Below, one piece after another: positions 14,295 through 28,622 of a stretch of DNA of 64,000 nt. The notes beneath the pieces were generated by a model. The model did not search any database, had not been told where the DNA came from, and saw only the letters and a program-made list of their open reading frames with translations. The position numbers and the translations under genes were made by a program. Source of the DNA: Franconibacter pulveris DSM 19144 (lineage in GTDB: Bacteria; Pseudomonadota; Gammaproteobacteria; Enterobacterales; Enterobacteriaceae). Each line of letters starts with the position of its first letter. Positions within the stretch are counted from its first letter, which is position 1. The stretch lies in the NCBI GenBank assembly GCA_000621185.1, contig JHYZ01000012.1, forward strand, positions 186,001-250,000. Direction: 5' to 3'.

Positions 14295-15338
14295 TTAGCG
14301 GATCTCAATCATCGGACGGCCTGCGCGGGCGTCTCTCAGTTCGCCGATGGCGCTCAGCGTAATGCCGTGCTCCGCCGCGATGGCAGCCACTTTCGCTTCG
14401 GCTTGCGGCGTGACGGCCAGCAGCAGGCCGCCGGAGGTTTGCGGGTCGCACAGCAGGTTGCGCCAGGCTTCCGGCATCTCGCCCATCAGGTGGCCATAGC
14501 TGGCGAAGTTGCGCGCCGAGCCGCCCGGCACCGCGCCCTGGGCAATATAGTCTTCCACACCCGGCAGCTTCGGCACCTCCTGATACCAGATTTCCGCCTG
14601 TACGCCCGCCCCCTGGCATACTTCGCTCAGGTGGCCGAGCAGGCCGAAGCCAGTCACGTCAGTCATTGCCTTCACGCCTTCAACCCTGGCGAAATCCGCC
14701 CCCGCTTTGTTCATACGGCACATCACTTCAGCGGCCAGACCTTTATGCTCATCGCGCAGCAGCGACTTTTTCTCGGCGGTGGTCAGCACGCCGATGCCGA
14801 GCGGCTTGGTGAGGAAGAGTTTGCAGCCCGCTTCAGCGGTGCTGTTTTTCTTCACCCGCTCGGTTGGCACGACGCCGGTCACCGCGAGGCCGAAAATAGG
14901 TTCAGGCGCGTCGATGGAGTGGCCGCCTGCGAGGCTGATGCCCGCCTGCTGGCAGGCGGCGCGGCCCCCTTCAATCACGTCGCGGGCAATTTCCGGCGCC
15001 AGCGTGTTAACGGGCCAGCCGAGAATGGCTATCGCCATGATCGGTTTGCCGCCCATGGCGTAGATATCGCTGATGGCGTTGGTGGCGGCGATGCGGCCGA
15101 AGTCAAACGGATCGTCAACGATAGGCATGAAGAAATCGGTGGTGCTGATGATGCAGGTGCCGTTGCCCAGATCGTAGACCGCGGCGTCGTCGCGGGTTTC
15201 GTTGCCCACAAGCAGGTTCGGGTCGACAAACTTCGCCTGCTCGCTGTGCAGGATGGTCTCCAGCACTTTCGGGGAAATTTTGCAACCGCAACCGGCTCCG
15301 TGGCTGTATTGCGTCAAACGAATAGCTTGCTCACTCAT
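14295..15338 (-). CDS. selD: Selenophosphate synthase
   Basis: Makes selenophosphate from selenide and ATP, the selenium donor for Sec-tRNA and selenouridine. 347 aa, same length as E. coli. The catalytic Cys is in [10 protein letters not shown] at residue 17, so this is the Cys and not the Sec form; the essential Lys follows at residue 20. The AIRS-type domain has [26 protein letters not shown] and [14 protein letters not shown]. Ribosome site AGGAGAGG precedes the ATG. Confidence 0.97.
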   Translation of the reverse strand: MSEQAIRLTQYSHGAGCGCKISPKVLETILHSEQAKFVDPNLLVGNETRDDAAVYDLGNGTCIISTTDFFMPIVDDPFDFGRIAATNAISDIYAMGGKPIMAIAILGWPVNTLAPEIARDVIEGGRAACQQAGISLAGGHSIDAPEPIFGLAVTGVVPTERVKKNSTAEAGCKLFLTKPLGIGVLTTAEKKSLLRDEHKGLAAEVMCRMNKAGADFARVEGVKAMTDVTGFGLLGHLSEVCQGAGVQAEIWYQEVPKLPGVEDYIAQGAVPGGSARNFASYGHLMGEMPEAWRNLLCDPQTSGGLLLAVTPQAEAKVAAIAAEHGITLSAIGELRDARAGRPMIEIR

Positions 15339-15427
15339 GGACCTCTCCTGTTGATGAACGGTGTCGCACCCTGCGGGCGGGACGACGCGCGCCTATGGTA
15401 GCGCCAGAAAGAGAGGGTGATAAGTAC

Positions 15428-15470
15428 GGCTGTCTGAATTGCGCCGCTTTTGCTCACAATCCAGACAGCC
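15428..15470 (-). terminator. Inverted repeat downstream of ydjA
   Basis: Arms GGCTGTCTGAATTG and CAATCCAGACAGCC (13 of 14 paired) flank a 15-nt loop just past the ydjA stop. There is no clean T-run on either strand, so it may be an attenuating or stabilizing hairpin between ydjA and selD. Confidence 0.5.
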
Positions 15471-15483
15471 AGAGGCGTTTTTA

Positions 15484-16035
15484 TTAAAAATGGCGAACAA
15501 AAGGCGCGGTATCGGGCACGCTGATGGTCGTGGAGGCTTTTAACTGCGGGGTGCCGAGATAGAGAAAACCGACAATCCGATCCTGCTCGCGGCATTCGAA
15601 CGCTTCGCGAACCTGCGGGCTTTCCGTTAGCGCGCCGCTGCGCCAGATGCCGTTGAAGCCCTGGGCCAGCGCCGCCATCTGCATCGCCATGACCGCGCAA
15701 CTCGCAGAAGCCACCTGCTCCCACTGCGGCACTTTCGGGTGCGCTTCGCAGTGCGCGACCACGGTGATAATCATCGGCGCGCGAAACGGCGCGTTGCGCG
15801 CTTTCTCGATAGCCTTTTCATCCTGCCCGGTTTCCCGTGCGGCTTTTTCCAGCAGCTGACTAAAGCGCTCACGCCCTTCGCCTTCGATAATAAAGAATCG
15901 CCAGGGTTGCAGGGTGCCGTGATCGGGGGCGCGCATCGCGGCGCGCAGGATATTTTCCAGCGCTTCGCCCGCTGGCGCAGGTTCGGCCAGCCGGGAGGCG
16001 CTACGGCGGTTAACGAGCAGTTCAAGTGCGTCCAT
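15484..16035 (-). CDS. ydjA: Nitroreductase family protein YdjA
   Basis: FMN-binding nitroreductase-fold oxidoreductase of minimal type; E. coli YdjA is 183 aa, as here. Begins [21 protein letters not shown]; the RRS segment contacts the FMN phosphate. Further conserved parts are [17 protein letters not shown] and the [14 protein letters not shown] stretch. The physiological substrate is unknown. The start at 16035 follows the family; an in-frame upstream extension adds 7 residues without conservation. Precedes selD in the same orientation, as in E. coli. Confidence 0.93.
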   Translation of the reverse strand: MDALELLVNRRSASRLAEPAPAGEALENILRAAMRAPDHGTLQPWRFFIIEGEGRERFSQLLEKAARETGQDEKAIEKARNAPFRAPMIITVVAHCEAHPKVPQWEQVASASCAVMAMQMAALAQGFNGIWRSGALTESPQVREAFECREQDRIVGFLYLGTPQLKASTTISVPDTAPFVRHF

Positions 16036-16211
16036 CAGGTCTCTCCTGTCATGCATTTTGTTTACAAAATTAACACAGCGCCCTCTTTTGTTACAGCATC
16101 GCCCCTCTTTCCTGCTGACAAGCCGCCTGCCTCTATTTACACTTTGAGCGCCCCCGCGTTTGAGGCGGGCGGCTTACGGGATACCCCCGTTCACACGATT
16201 AGGGAGAGGAC

Positions 16212-18065
16212 ATGCGAACCCTGTGGCGAATTATTGCCGGCTTTTTTAAGTGGACATGGCGTCTGCTCAATTTTATCCGCGAACTGGTGATGAACCTGTT
16301 CTTTATTTTGCTCATCCTGGCAGGCGTCGGCATCTGGATGCAGCTTGGCGGCGGCGAGTCATCGCAGCCGGGTCGCGGCGCGCTGCTGCTGGATATTACC
16401 GGCGTGGTGGTGGACAAACCATCCGTCAACAACAAGCTTGGCGCGCTGGGCCGCCAGCTGTTCGGCGCCAACTCCGACAGGCTTCAGGAAAACTCGCTGT
16501 TTGATATCGTGGCTGCGATTCGCCAGGCGAAAAACGACCGCAATATCACCGGCATCGTGCTGGATCTGAAAGATTTCGCCGGGGCCGACCAACCCTCTAT
16601 GCAGTATATCGGCAAGGCGCTGCGCGAGTTTCGCGACAGCGGCAAACCGGTGCTGGCGGTAGGCGACAGCTACACCCAGGGCCAGTATTACCTGGCGAGC
16701 TTCGCCAATAAGATCTGGCTGTCACCGCAGGGTGAAGTGGATCTGCACGGCTTCGCCACTAACGGGCTTTACTATAAGTCGTTGCTCGATAAGCTGAAGG
16801 TGAGCACCCACGTTTTCCGCGTCGGTACCTATAAATCCGCCGTGGAGCCGTTTATTCGTGACGATATGTCGCCGCAGGCGCGGGAAGCGGATAGCCGCTG
16901 GATTGGCGAACTCTGGCAAAACTATCTCAATACGCTGGCGGCCAACCGGCAAATTCCTGCCTCGCAAGTCTTCCCGGGCGCGCAGGGGCTGCTGGCCGGG
17001 CTGCAAAAAGCAGGCGGCGACACGGCGAAATATGCGCTCGATAATAAGCTTGTGGATGCGCTTGCCTCCAGCGCCGAGGTGGAAAAAGCGCTGGTTAAGC
17101 AATTTGGATGGAGCAAAAAGGATAAAGACTTCAGCGCGGTAAGCCTTTACGACTACCCGGTGAATAAGCCGACGCAGCAGGGCGCGTCCGTCGCCGTGAT
17201 TTTTGCTAACGGCGCGATTATGGACGGCGAAGAGACGCAAGGTAATGTCGGCGGCGATACCACCGCCTCGCAGATCCGCGACGCGCGCCTCGACCCGCAG
17301 GTAAAAGCGATTGTGCTGCGCGTAAACAGCCCCGGCGGCAGCGTAACCGCGTCGGAAGTCATCCGTTCTGAACTGGCGGCCGCCAAAGCGGCGGGCAAAC
17401 CGGTGGTGGTTTCAATGGGCGGCATGGCGGCTTCCGGCGGCTACTGGATTTCGACCCCTGCGAATTACATTGTGGCGAACCCCAGCACGCTGACGGGCTC
17501 TATCGGCATCTTCGGCGTGATCAACACCATGGAAAACAGCCTTGATGCTATTGGCGTACACACTGATGGCGTGGCGACGTCCCCGCTGGCGGACGTGTCC
17601 GTCACTAAGGCGCTGCCGCCGGAAGTGCAGCAAATGATGCAGCTCACCATCGAAAACGGCTATCAGCGCTTTATCAACCTGGTGGCGCAGTCACGCAGCA
17701 AAACGCCGCAGCAGATTGATGAAATTGCCCAGGGCCACGTCTGGACCGGTCAGGATGCGAAAAACAACGGTCTGGTGGACAGCCTTGGCGACTTCGACGA
17801 CGCGGTGGCGAAGGCGGCGGAGCTTGCGAAACTGAAAAGCTGGCACGTCGACTATTACCAGGACGAGCCCACCTTTATGGATATGGTGCTCAGCGGCGTA
17901 AGCGGCTCGGTACAGGCGATGCTGCCGCAAGCGTTGCAGGTTTATCTGCCGGCGCCGCTCAGCGAGGCGGCCAAAACCGCGAAGGCGGAAAGCGATAAAC
18001 TCGCCGCCTTTAACGACCCGCAAAACCGTTACGCCTTCTGCCTGACCTGCGGCAACGTGCGTTAA
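16212..18065 (+). CDS. sppA: Signal peptide peptidase SppA (protease IV)
   Basis: Inner-membrane serine/lysine protease that degrades cleaved signal peptides from the periplasmic side. 617 aa (E. coli 618). N-terminal transmembrane segment at about residues 22-46 ([19 protein letters not shown]). Two ClpP-like halves: the general-base Lys is in [13 protein letters not shown] (near residue 208), and the nucleophile Ser is in [15 protein letters not shown] in the second half (near residue 408). Divergent from ydjA. Ends in a CxxC (CLTCGNVR). Confidence 0.96.
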   Translation: MRTLWRIIAGFFKWTWRLLNFIRELVMNLFFILLILAGVGIWMQLGGGESSQPGRGALLLDITGVVVDKPSVNNKLGALGRQLFGANSDRLQENSLFDIVAAIRQAKNDRNITGIVLDLKDFAGADQPSMQYIGKALREFRDSGKPVLAVGDSYTQGQYYLASFANKIWLSPQGEVDLHGFATNGLYYKSLLDKLKVSTHVFRVGTYKSAVEPFIRDDMSPQAREADSRWIGELWQNYLNTLAANRQIPASQVFPGAQGLLAGLQKAGGDTAKYALDNKLVDALASSAEVEKALVKQFGWSKKDKDFSAVSLYDYPVNKPTQQGASVAVIFANGAIMDGEETQGNVGGDTTASQIRDARLDPQVKAIVLRVNSPGGSVTASEVIRSELAAAKAAGKPVVVSMGGMAASGGYWISTPANYIVANPSTLTGSIGIFGVINTMENSLDAIGVHTDGVATSPLADVSVTKALPPEVQQMMQLTIENGYQRFINLVAQSRSKTPQQIDEIAQGHVWTGQDAKNNGLVDSLGDFDDAVAKAAELAKLKSWHVDYYQDEPTFMDMVLSGVSGSVQAMLPQALQVYLPAPLSEAAKTAKAESDKLAAFNDPQNRYAFCLTCGNVR

Positions 18066-18075
18066 CACTATCCCG

Positions 18076-18102
18076 GCCCGGCTTTTGCCGGGCTGTTTTT
18101 TT
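18076..18102 (+). terminator. sppA terminator
   Basis: GCCCGGC-ttttt-GCCGGGC stem followed by TTTTTTT, 11 nt after the sppA stop. Confidence 0.9.
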
Positions 18103-18152
18103 CTCCCCGCGCCACTATACTGCGCCTGTTTATGCACAACCTAAGCGATACC

Positions 18153-19169
<1,017 letters not shown>

Positions 19170-19179
19170 GGAGGCTTTC

Positions 19180-19821
19180 ATGACTGCACGCGCCCTGCTG
19201 CTGGTGGACTTGCAAAATGACTTCTGCGCTGGCGGCGCGCTCTCCGTCCCGGAAGGCGACAGCACGGTGGACGTGGCGAACGCGCTGATTGAGTGGTGTC
19301 AGGCCCGTGACATCCGGATTGTGGCAAGCCAGGACTGGCATCCGGCGAACCATGGTAGCTTCGCCTCGGTGCAGGGAACCGAGCCCTTTACCCAGGGCAC
19401 GCTTGACGGTCTGCCGCAAACCTGGTGGCCAGACCATTGCGTGCAACATACCGAAGGGGCGGAACTGCACCCGCTGTTAAATAAAAAAGCCATTGAAGCG
19501 GTGTTCTACAAAGGCGAGAACCCTACTATTGACAGCTACAGCGCTTTTTTCGATAACGGCCACCGCCAGAAAACGGCGCTGGACAGTTGGCTTCGTGAGC
19601 GCGGCGTCAGCGAGCTGATAGTGATGGGGCTTGCAACGGACTATTGTGTGAAATTCACCACCCTGGATGCGCTGAAGCTTGGCTATGACGTAAACGTTAT
19701 CACCGACGGTTGTCGCGGCGTTAACTTACAGCCGCAGGATAGCGCCCGCGCGTTTATGGAGATGGCGACGGAAGGCGCAACGCTCTACACGCTTGATGAC
19801 TGGCGGGAAACGCAGGGTTAA
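19180..19821 (+). CDS. pncA: Nicotinamidase
   Basis: Hydrolyses nicotinamide to nicotinate in NAD salvage; the same enzyme activates pyrazinamide. 213 aa (E. coli 213). Catalytic triad: Asp in LLVDLQNDFC, Lys in VFYKGENP, nucleophile Cys in GLATDYCVKFTTLD near residue 156. Metal-binding Asp and His are in ASQDWHPANH. Start ATG at 19180 follows AGGAGG. Confidence 0.96.
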   Translation: MTARALLLVDLQNDFCAGGALSVPEGDSTVDVANALIEWCQARDIRIVASQDWHPANHGSFASVQGTEPFTQGTLDGLPQTWWPDHCVQHTEGAELHPLLNKKAIEAVFYKGENPTIDSYSAFFDNGHRQKTALDSWLRERGVSELIVMGLATDYCVKFTTLDALKLGYDVNVITDGCRGVNLQPQDSARAFMEMATEGATLYTLDDWRETQG

Positions 19822-19855
19822 CGCCCCGCGCCGTCGCGCTTACTTTCAGGCCAGT

Positions 19856-19885
19856 AAAAAAGCCCTCAGTACGGAGGGCTTTTTC
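19856..19885. terminator. Bidirectional terminator between pncA and yeaC
   Basis: AAAAA-AGCCCTC-agtacg-GAGGGCT-TTTTC: symmetrical A- and T-tracts let it terminate both convergent genes. Confidence 0.9.
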
Positions 19886-19904
19886 GTTCAGCAACGCGTT
19901 CAGC

Positions 19905-20183
19905 TTACTCGGGCTTCATCCTGGCAATAGCAGGCGGCACAATGCCGAACTCTTCTTTAAGCTGCTGTTTGCTCTTCATGACGATAGCGCCGTCCGTGCC
20001 GATGGTCATATGCTGCGGCGCCGTGTTATTGCGCATTTGCCACATCATCACCAGCTGCAAACTGTTCTCTTTTTGCTCCGGCGTCAGCGCCACGCCGTCA
20101 GGCCATTTTCCCAATTCCACCGCCGTGGCGAGGCGCTGATAAACTTCCGGCGTCATGCTGCTGATGAGGTCATCCAAGTTCAT
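19905..20183 (-). CDS. yeaC: YeaC, DUF1315 protein
   Basis: 92-aa protein of unknown function; MNLDDLISSMTPEVYQRLATAVELGKWPDG and LTPEQKENSLQLVMMWQ are the conserved DUF1315 blocks. No membrane segment. Same strand as msrB and 39 nt after it, so probably cotranscribed, as in E. coli. Confidence 0.92.
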   Translation of the reverse strand: MNLDDLISSMTPEVYQRLATAVELGKWPDGVALTPEQKENSLQLVMMWQMRNNTAPQHMTIGTDGAIVMKSKQQLKEEFGIVPPAIARMKPE

Positions 20184-20222
20184 AAAAGCAAGTCTCCAGG
20201 AATAATTTGCTGAATCGATTCT

Positions 20223-20636
20223 TCAGCCTTTAATTTGCTCGCCGCCGTCGTCATCAGAGAAGCTCAGTGAGGCGGAGTTGACGCAATAACGTTCGCCTGT
20301 CGGCTGTGGGCCATCCGGGAAAACGTGACCTAAATGCGCATCGCAGGTGCCGCAACGGATCTCAATACGCTGCATGCCGTGCGAGTAATCATTGAGATAG
20401 CGGATAGCATTTTCGCTTACCGGCTCATAAAAACTCGGCCAGCCGCAGCCAGAGTCATATTTGGATTGCGAGTTAAACAAAGGCGCATCGCACACCAGGC
20501 AGTGGTAGACGCCTTCCCGCTTGTTATGCAGCAGACGACCGGTGAACGGCGGCTCGGTGCCGTGGTTCTGGGTGACATAAAACTGCATTTCCGTCAGGGT
20601 TTTCTTCAGTTCATCCTGGGAGTTTTGATTGGCCAT
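20223..20636 (-). CDS. msrB: Peptide-methionine (R)-S-oxide reductase MsrB
   Basis: Reduces methionine-R-sulfoxide in proteins using thioredoxin. 137 aa, as in E. coli. Zinc site from two CxxC pairs ([10 protein letters not shown] and RCGTCDAHL); catalytic Cys in [11 protein letters not shown] near residue 118, with the His/Phe-containing GHVFPDGP segment. Divergent from gapA. Confidence 0.96.
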   Translation of the reverse strand: MANQNSQDELKKTLTEMQFYVTQNHGTEPPFTGRLLHNKREGVYHCLVCDAPLFNSQSKYDSGCGWPSFYEPVSENAIRYLNDYSHGMQRIEIRCGTCDAHLGHVFPDGPQPTGERYCVNSASLSFSDDDGGEQIKG

Positions 20637-20910
20637 AATTCACATCTCGGGGCAGGGTTAAGCAGTCACATTATCTGGCAGATTCTAACAAAACATTAAC
20701 AGTGACGTGTCATCTTTTAGACTAAACTTAGCGCTGAAAGAAAGCCCAGGGGCTAAATGTGATGGCGTTCACGTTTTTGGTTTAATGGGCCTTTAAAATT
20801 CACCGCAACGTCCCAATGTGGTGCTGTAGCTCAAAAGGAAGAGTGAGCGAGTCAGTCGAGCAAAGGTTGTGCACAGGATTGATTTGTCGCAATGATTGAC
20901 ACGATTCCGC

Positions 20911-20938
20911 TTGACGCTGCGTAAGGTTTTTGTAATTT
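20911..20938 (+). promoter_or_regulatory. gapA P1 promoter
   Basis: TTGACG (20911-20916), 16-nt spacer, TAATTT (20933-20938), 44 nt before the gapA ATG. The sequence and position resemble the main E. coli gapA promoter as I recall it. The 20640-20910 region probably holds further gapA promoters and the msrB promoter. Confidence 0.7.
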
Positions 20939-20969
20939 TACAGCCAACCTTTTATTCACTAACAAATAG

Positions 20970-21977
<1,008 letters not shown>

Positions 21978-22000
21978 GACGAGATGAGAATCTGATCCTA

Positions 22001-22026
22001 AGGGCGACTTCGGTCGCCCTTTTTTA
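22001..22026 (+). terminator. gapA terminator
   Basis: AGGGCGACttCGGTCGCCCT stem-loop followed by TTTTTT. Confidence 0.9.
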
Positions 22027-22053
22027 TGGCTTCGAGACAGAGGATTGCCCGAA

Positions 22054-22941
22054 ATGATGAATAAGATTTTTGCGCTGCCGGTAGTTGAACAGATTACGCC
22101 TGTCCTTTCCCGCCGCCAGCAGGATGAGCTGGAACTGATAGTGGTGGACCACCCTCAGGTTCGCGCCTCATTTGCGCTGCAGGGCGCGCATTTGCTCTCC
22201 TGGAAACCGGCCGGCGAAGAAGAAGTGCTGTGGCTGAGCGACATTACGCCATTCAAAACTGGCGTGGCGCTGCGCGGCGGCGTGCCTGTCTGCTGGCCGT
22301 GGTTTGGCCCGGCGGCGCAGAAAGAACTGCCTTCTCACGGCTTCGCCCGCAACCTGCCCTGGTCCTTAAGCGCTCATAATGAAGACGAAAACGGCGTCGT
22401 GCTGACGTTTGAACTGCACAGCAGCGATGCCAGCCGCCAGTACTGGCCGCACGATTTCACGCTCTACGCCCGTTTCAAAGTAGGCAAAACGTGTGAAATG
22501 GAACTGGAAGCGCACGGCGATTTTGAAACTACCTCTGCGCTGCACACCTACTTCAACGTAGGCGACATCAGCGCGGTTAAGGTCAGCGGCCTTGGCGACA
22601 CCTATATTGATAAAGTGAACGGCGGGGAACAGGGCAAACTTAGCGATGGCGTCCAGACCTTCCCGGACCGCACCGACCGCGTTTATCTGAACGCCGAAGC
22701 GTGCAGCCTGATTCACGACGCTGCGCTCAAGCGCTGTATTGAAGTGGTGCATCACCACCACAGCAATGTGGTGGGCTGGAACCCGGGCCCGGCGCTCTCT
22801 GTCAGCATGGCGGACGTACCGGATGAGGGCTATAAGAGCTTTGTTTGCGTGGAGACCGCCTGCGTGACGACGCCGCAGAAAACACACGTTGAGAAACCTT
22901 CCCGCCTGGCGCAGACGCTGCGCGTAGTGAAAAAAGGGTAA
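22054..22941 (+). CDS. yeaD: Glucose-6-phosphate 1-epimerase (YeaD)
   Basis: Galactose mutarotase-like fold enzyme interconverting alpha and beta anomers of glucose-6-phosphate. 295 aa. Conserved ALQGAHLLSWKPAGEEEVLWLS, RGGVPVCWPWFGP, SHGFARNLPW with the catalytic His, LHTYFNVGDI, and FVCVETACV with the catalytic Glu near residue 267. ATG at 22054 is chosen; an in-frame TTG three codons earlier lacks a ribosome site. Lies directly downstream of gapA, as in E. coli. Confidence 0.94.
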   Translation: MMNKIFALPVVEQITPVLSRRQQDELELIVVDHPQVRASFALQGAHLLSWKPAGEEEVLWLSDITPFKTGVALRGGVPVCWPWFGPAAQKELPSHGFARNLPWSLSAHNEDENGVVLTFELHSSDASRQYWPHDFTLYARFKVGKTCEMELEAHGDFETTSALHTYFNVGDISAVKVSGLGDTYIDKVNGGEQGKLSDGVQTFPDRTDRVYLNAEACSLIHDAALKRCIEVVHHHHSNVVGWNPGPALSVSMADVPDEGYKSFVCVETACVTTPQKTHVEKPSRLAQTLRVVKKG

Positions 22942-22949
22942 GCCTCGCT

Positions 22950-22971
22950 CCCCTCGCCTCCCGGCGAGGGG
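22950..22971. terminator. Hairpin between convergent yeaD and yeaE
   Basis: Perfect 9-bp stem CCCCTCGCC-tccc-GGCGAGGGG in the 39-nt gap between the two stops. T-tracts are poor, but the position suits a shared terminator. Confidence 0.6.
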
Positions 22972-22980
22972 AAAACGCGC

Positions 22981-23835
22981 TTACACCACATCCAGCCGCG
23001 TTTTTCCTTTTGGCGCCGGAAATGCGTTATCCAGCCGGGCCAGTTCGTCGTCGCTTAAGCTTATCTCCATCGCGGCCGCGTTTTCTTTCACATGCGTTAC
23101 GCTGCCCGCTTTGGGAATAGCCATTACCCCCTGATGGCTGATAACCCACGCCAGCAGCAGTTGCGCTACCGAAATGCCGCGCTCGCGGGCAATATCATTT
23201 ACCACCGGGTCATGCATCAACCCTTCGCGCAGCCTGCCCGCCTGCGCCAGCGGGCAGTAAGCCATGACCGGCACCTGATGCTGCTGGCACCAGGGCAACA
23301 GGTCATGTTCTATACCGCGGGAGGCGAGATGGTAAAGCACCTGATCGGTAACGCACTCGCTGCCACCGCCGATGCGCCAGAGCGCCTGCATATCGTCGTA
23401 ATCCAGATTAGAGACGCCCCAGCGGCGGATTTTCCCCTGCTGCATCAGCGTCTGCATGACGTCGACCGTCTCTTCCAGCGGGATATCGCCACGCCAGTGC
23501 AGCAGGTAGAGATCGAGATAATCGGTGCCGAGTCGCTTCAGGCTCGCTTCGCAGGCGGCAATGGCTTTCGCTCCGCCCGCATTCCATGGATAGACTTTGG
23601 AAACCAGAAACACGTTGTCGCGCAGCCCGCGTATCGCCTCGCCCACCACTTTTTCAGCGCCGCCTTCGGCATACATCTCAGCGGTATCGATAAGCGTTAA
23701 ACCGAGGTCGACGCCCGCGCGCAGTGCATCCGCCTCGCTCTTGCGCTGGCTCGCCTTTTCCCCCATGTACCAGGTTCCCTGGCCAATAGCGGGCAGCGCC
23801 AGCGCTTCAGGAAAGATAACCTCTTTTTTCGCCAT
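22981..23835 (-). CDS. yeaE: Aldo-keto reductase YeaE (methylglyoxal reductase)
   Basis: NADPH-dependent aldo-keto reductase; the E. coli homologue reduces methylglyoxal. 284 aa, as in E. coli. The AKR tetrad is present: Asp and Tyr in LIDTAEMYAEGGAE, Lys in FLVSKVYPW, His in DLYLLHWRGDIPLEE. The NADPH-binding end is AIPKAGSVTHVKENA. ATG at 23835 with GGAGG 5 nt upstream is the start; 13 upstream codons are open but not family-like. Confidence 0.93.
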   Translation of the reverse strand: MAKKEVIFPEALALPAIGQGTWYMGEKASQRKSEADALRAGVDLGLTLIDTAEMYAEGGAEKVVGEAIRGLRDNVFLVSKVYPWNAGGAKAIAACEASLKRLGTDYLDLYLLHWRGDIPLEETVDVMQTLMQQGKIRRWGVSNLDYDDMQALWRIGGGSECVTDQVLYHLASRGIEHDLLPWCQQHQVPVMAYCPLAQAGRLREGLMHDPVVNDIARERGISVAQLLLAWVISHQGVMAIPKAGSVTHVKENAAAMEISLSDDELARLDNAFPAPKGKTRLDVV

Positions 23836-23932
23836 CACATCCTCCGTAACCGTTGCCTGTAAACATTGCACCACGGAAATGCAAACGGGGCGCGAACGCC
23901 CCGTTATTAAGCAATATATGCACTACACAGGA

Positions 23933-24679
23933 TCAGAAGGTGTAAGTCACACCCGCTGATAACAGACCCGCCCAGGATTTATCCACCATCGGGCTGTCTT
24001 TGATCTCGTCGCTAAGACGGGTATAGCGCCCGGATCCGTAAACTGTCCAGTTGTCCGACATACGATAGCTGGCGGTCAACTCAACATACGGGTTCCAGCC
24101 ATCTTCCGGATCGTAATCGTCAAGGCCGCTGCGGCGAGACTCGTTGCGGCTCACGCCGAAGTAGTACTCGTTCATGTTATCGCTGTTCCACTCCGCGCCG
24201 ATGCCAGGCGTCAGCGTCAGGTTGCCGTTGGTATAGCGATAAAGCCAGGCGATATCCCAGAGGATGCCGTTATTGTTATCCAGCGTGTCGCCTGCAAGAG
24301 AGGTGCGCAGGAAACCGTACTGCGTGAAGTGCGTGTAGGAAAGGCCCGCCATTAAGGTGGACTTGCGTTTATCCAGACGGCGAAGCTGTTCGTCATCGCT
24401 GTCCTTCGGCTTGAACTGGAACGGAAGATAATAGGCCATGATGGAGAGCTTATCCGTCTGGTCGTTCCAGACGTAATAGCCCGCGCCGAGGCCACGAACC
24501 CAGAAGTTATCCCCTTCGTAATTGATGACCGGAATAGGCACAACTTTCTGGTCATACTCTTTATAGGGGGTGTCCGCCCAGCCCGCCCCTACGCCAATTG
24601 ACAGCGGGCCTTCAGCCAGCGCCGCAGCGCTCATTGACGCCATCGCGACGCCTAATGCCAGAAATTTGAATTTGCTCAC
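23933..24679 (-). CDS. mipA: MltA-interacting outer membrane protein MipA
   Basis: Outer-membrane scaffold proposed to bridge the lytic transglycosylase MltA and PBP1B. 248 aa, as in E. coli. Signal peptide MSKFKFLALGVAMASMSAAALA, then alternating aromatic beta strands (GVGAGWADTPYKEYDQK, YYVWNDQTDKLSIMAYYLPFQF, WTVYGSGRYTRLSDE) and a C-terminal SAGVTYTF ending in Phe, the signature of an outer-membrane barrel. Confidence 0.94.
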   Translation of the reverse strand: MSKFKFLALGVAMASMSAAALAEGPLSIGVGAGWADTPYKEYDQKVVPIPVINYEGDNFWVRGLGAGYYVWNDQTDKLSIMAYYLPFQFKPKDSDDEQLRRLDKRKSTLMAGLSYTHFTQYGFLRTSLAGDTLDNNNGILWDIAWLYRYTNGNLTLTPGIGAEWNSDNMNEYYFGVSRNESRRSGLDDYDPEDGWNPYVELTASYRMSDNWTVYGSGRYTRLSDEIKDSPMVDKSWAGLLSAGVTYTF

Positions 24680-25012
24680 AATCCATTACGTCCTTTCATC
24701 AAATAATCAGCGAAGTGAAGTGTAACCGCGCAACCCCCTCATCCCAAAATTTTTCATCACTCTTTACATCACGCTAAACCTGGCAGGTTTACAAAACATC
24801 GTGACAAACGACTTGCAGTTTTATGACTCGTTGATGAATCAGCGCTTTGCCGCTTAAGTTGATAATGAAATGCTAAGGATGAGTTATTGATATGTATTTG
24901 AAAATCGCGTAAAGCGCCAGGCAAGTTTTATAAATGCCATCTACGCTTTAACTTAAGAAGGTGCATTACCCTGACCGCAGTAGCACAGCGCAACGCGCAA
25001 AAACGCATCAGT

Positions 25013-25028
25013 TGGCATAAGGGTTGCT
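25013..25028 (+). promoter_or_regulatory. Sigma-54 promoter of yeaGH
   Basis: TGGCATAAGGGTTGCT matches the sigma-54 consensus TGGCACRNNNNTTGCW except one base, with correct GG/GC spacing, 85 bp before yeaG. E. coli yeaGH is known to respond to NtrC/sigma-54 and sigma-S. The intervening 24680-25012 stretch is AT-rich with no gene; enhancer sites are expected there. Confidence 0.85.
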
Positions 25029-25112
25029 GTACTCAGAATACGTCTTCCGGGAGCCTCCACTATTCATATGAACGGCTCTTAAACCTGTGCTAAAACGAAA
25101 GGACGGCATGCC

Positions 25113-28407
<3,295 letters not shown>

Positions 28408-28412
28408 CATTC

Positions 28413-28441
28413 AAAGCCAGCGCCAACCCGCTGGCTTTTAT
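28413..28441 (+). terminator. yeaGH terminator
   Basis: AAAGCCAGC-gccaacc-cGCTGGCTTTT, 6 nt after the yeaH stop. Confidence 0.88.
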
Positions 28442-28622
28442 TTATCAGCCATTTAAGCGTTGCTCTCTGGCTTATTTAAGCATCGCTAAATAAATGGCAA
28501 TAATTGGCGTTAAGTTCACCCTGATAATTAATGTTAGTTCAATAACCTGCATAAATAATTGCACCGGTCATTTCATTCGTTATAGTGCTAATTTTTCAGG
28601 CTCCATCACGCTGCGCTTCAGG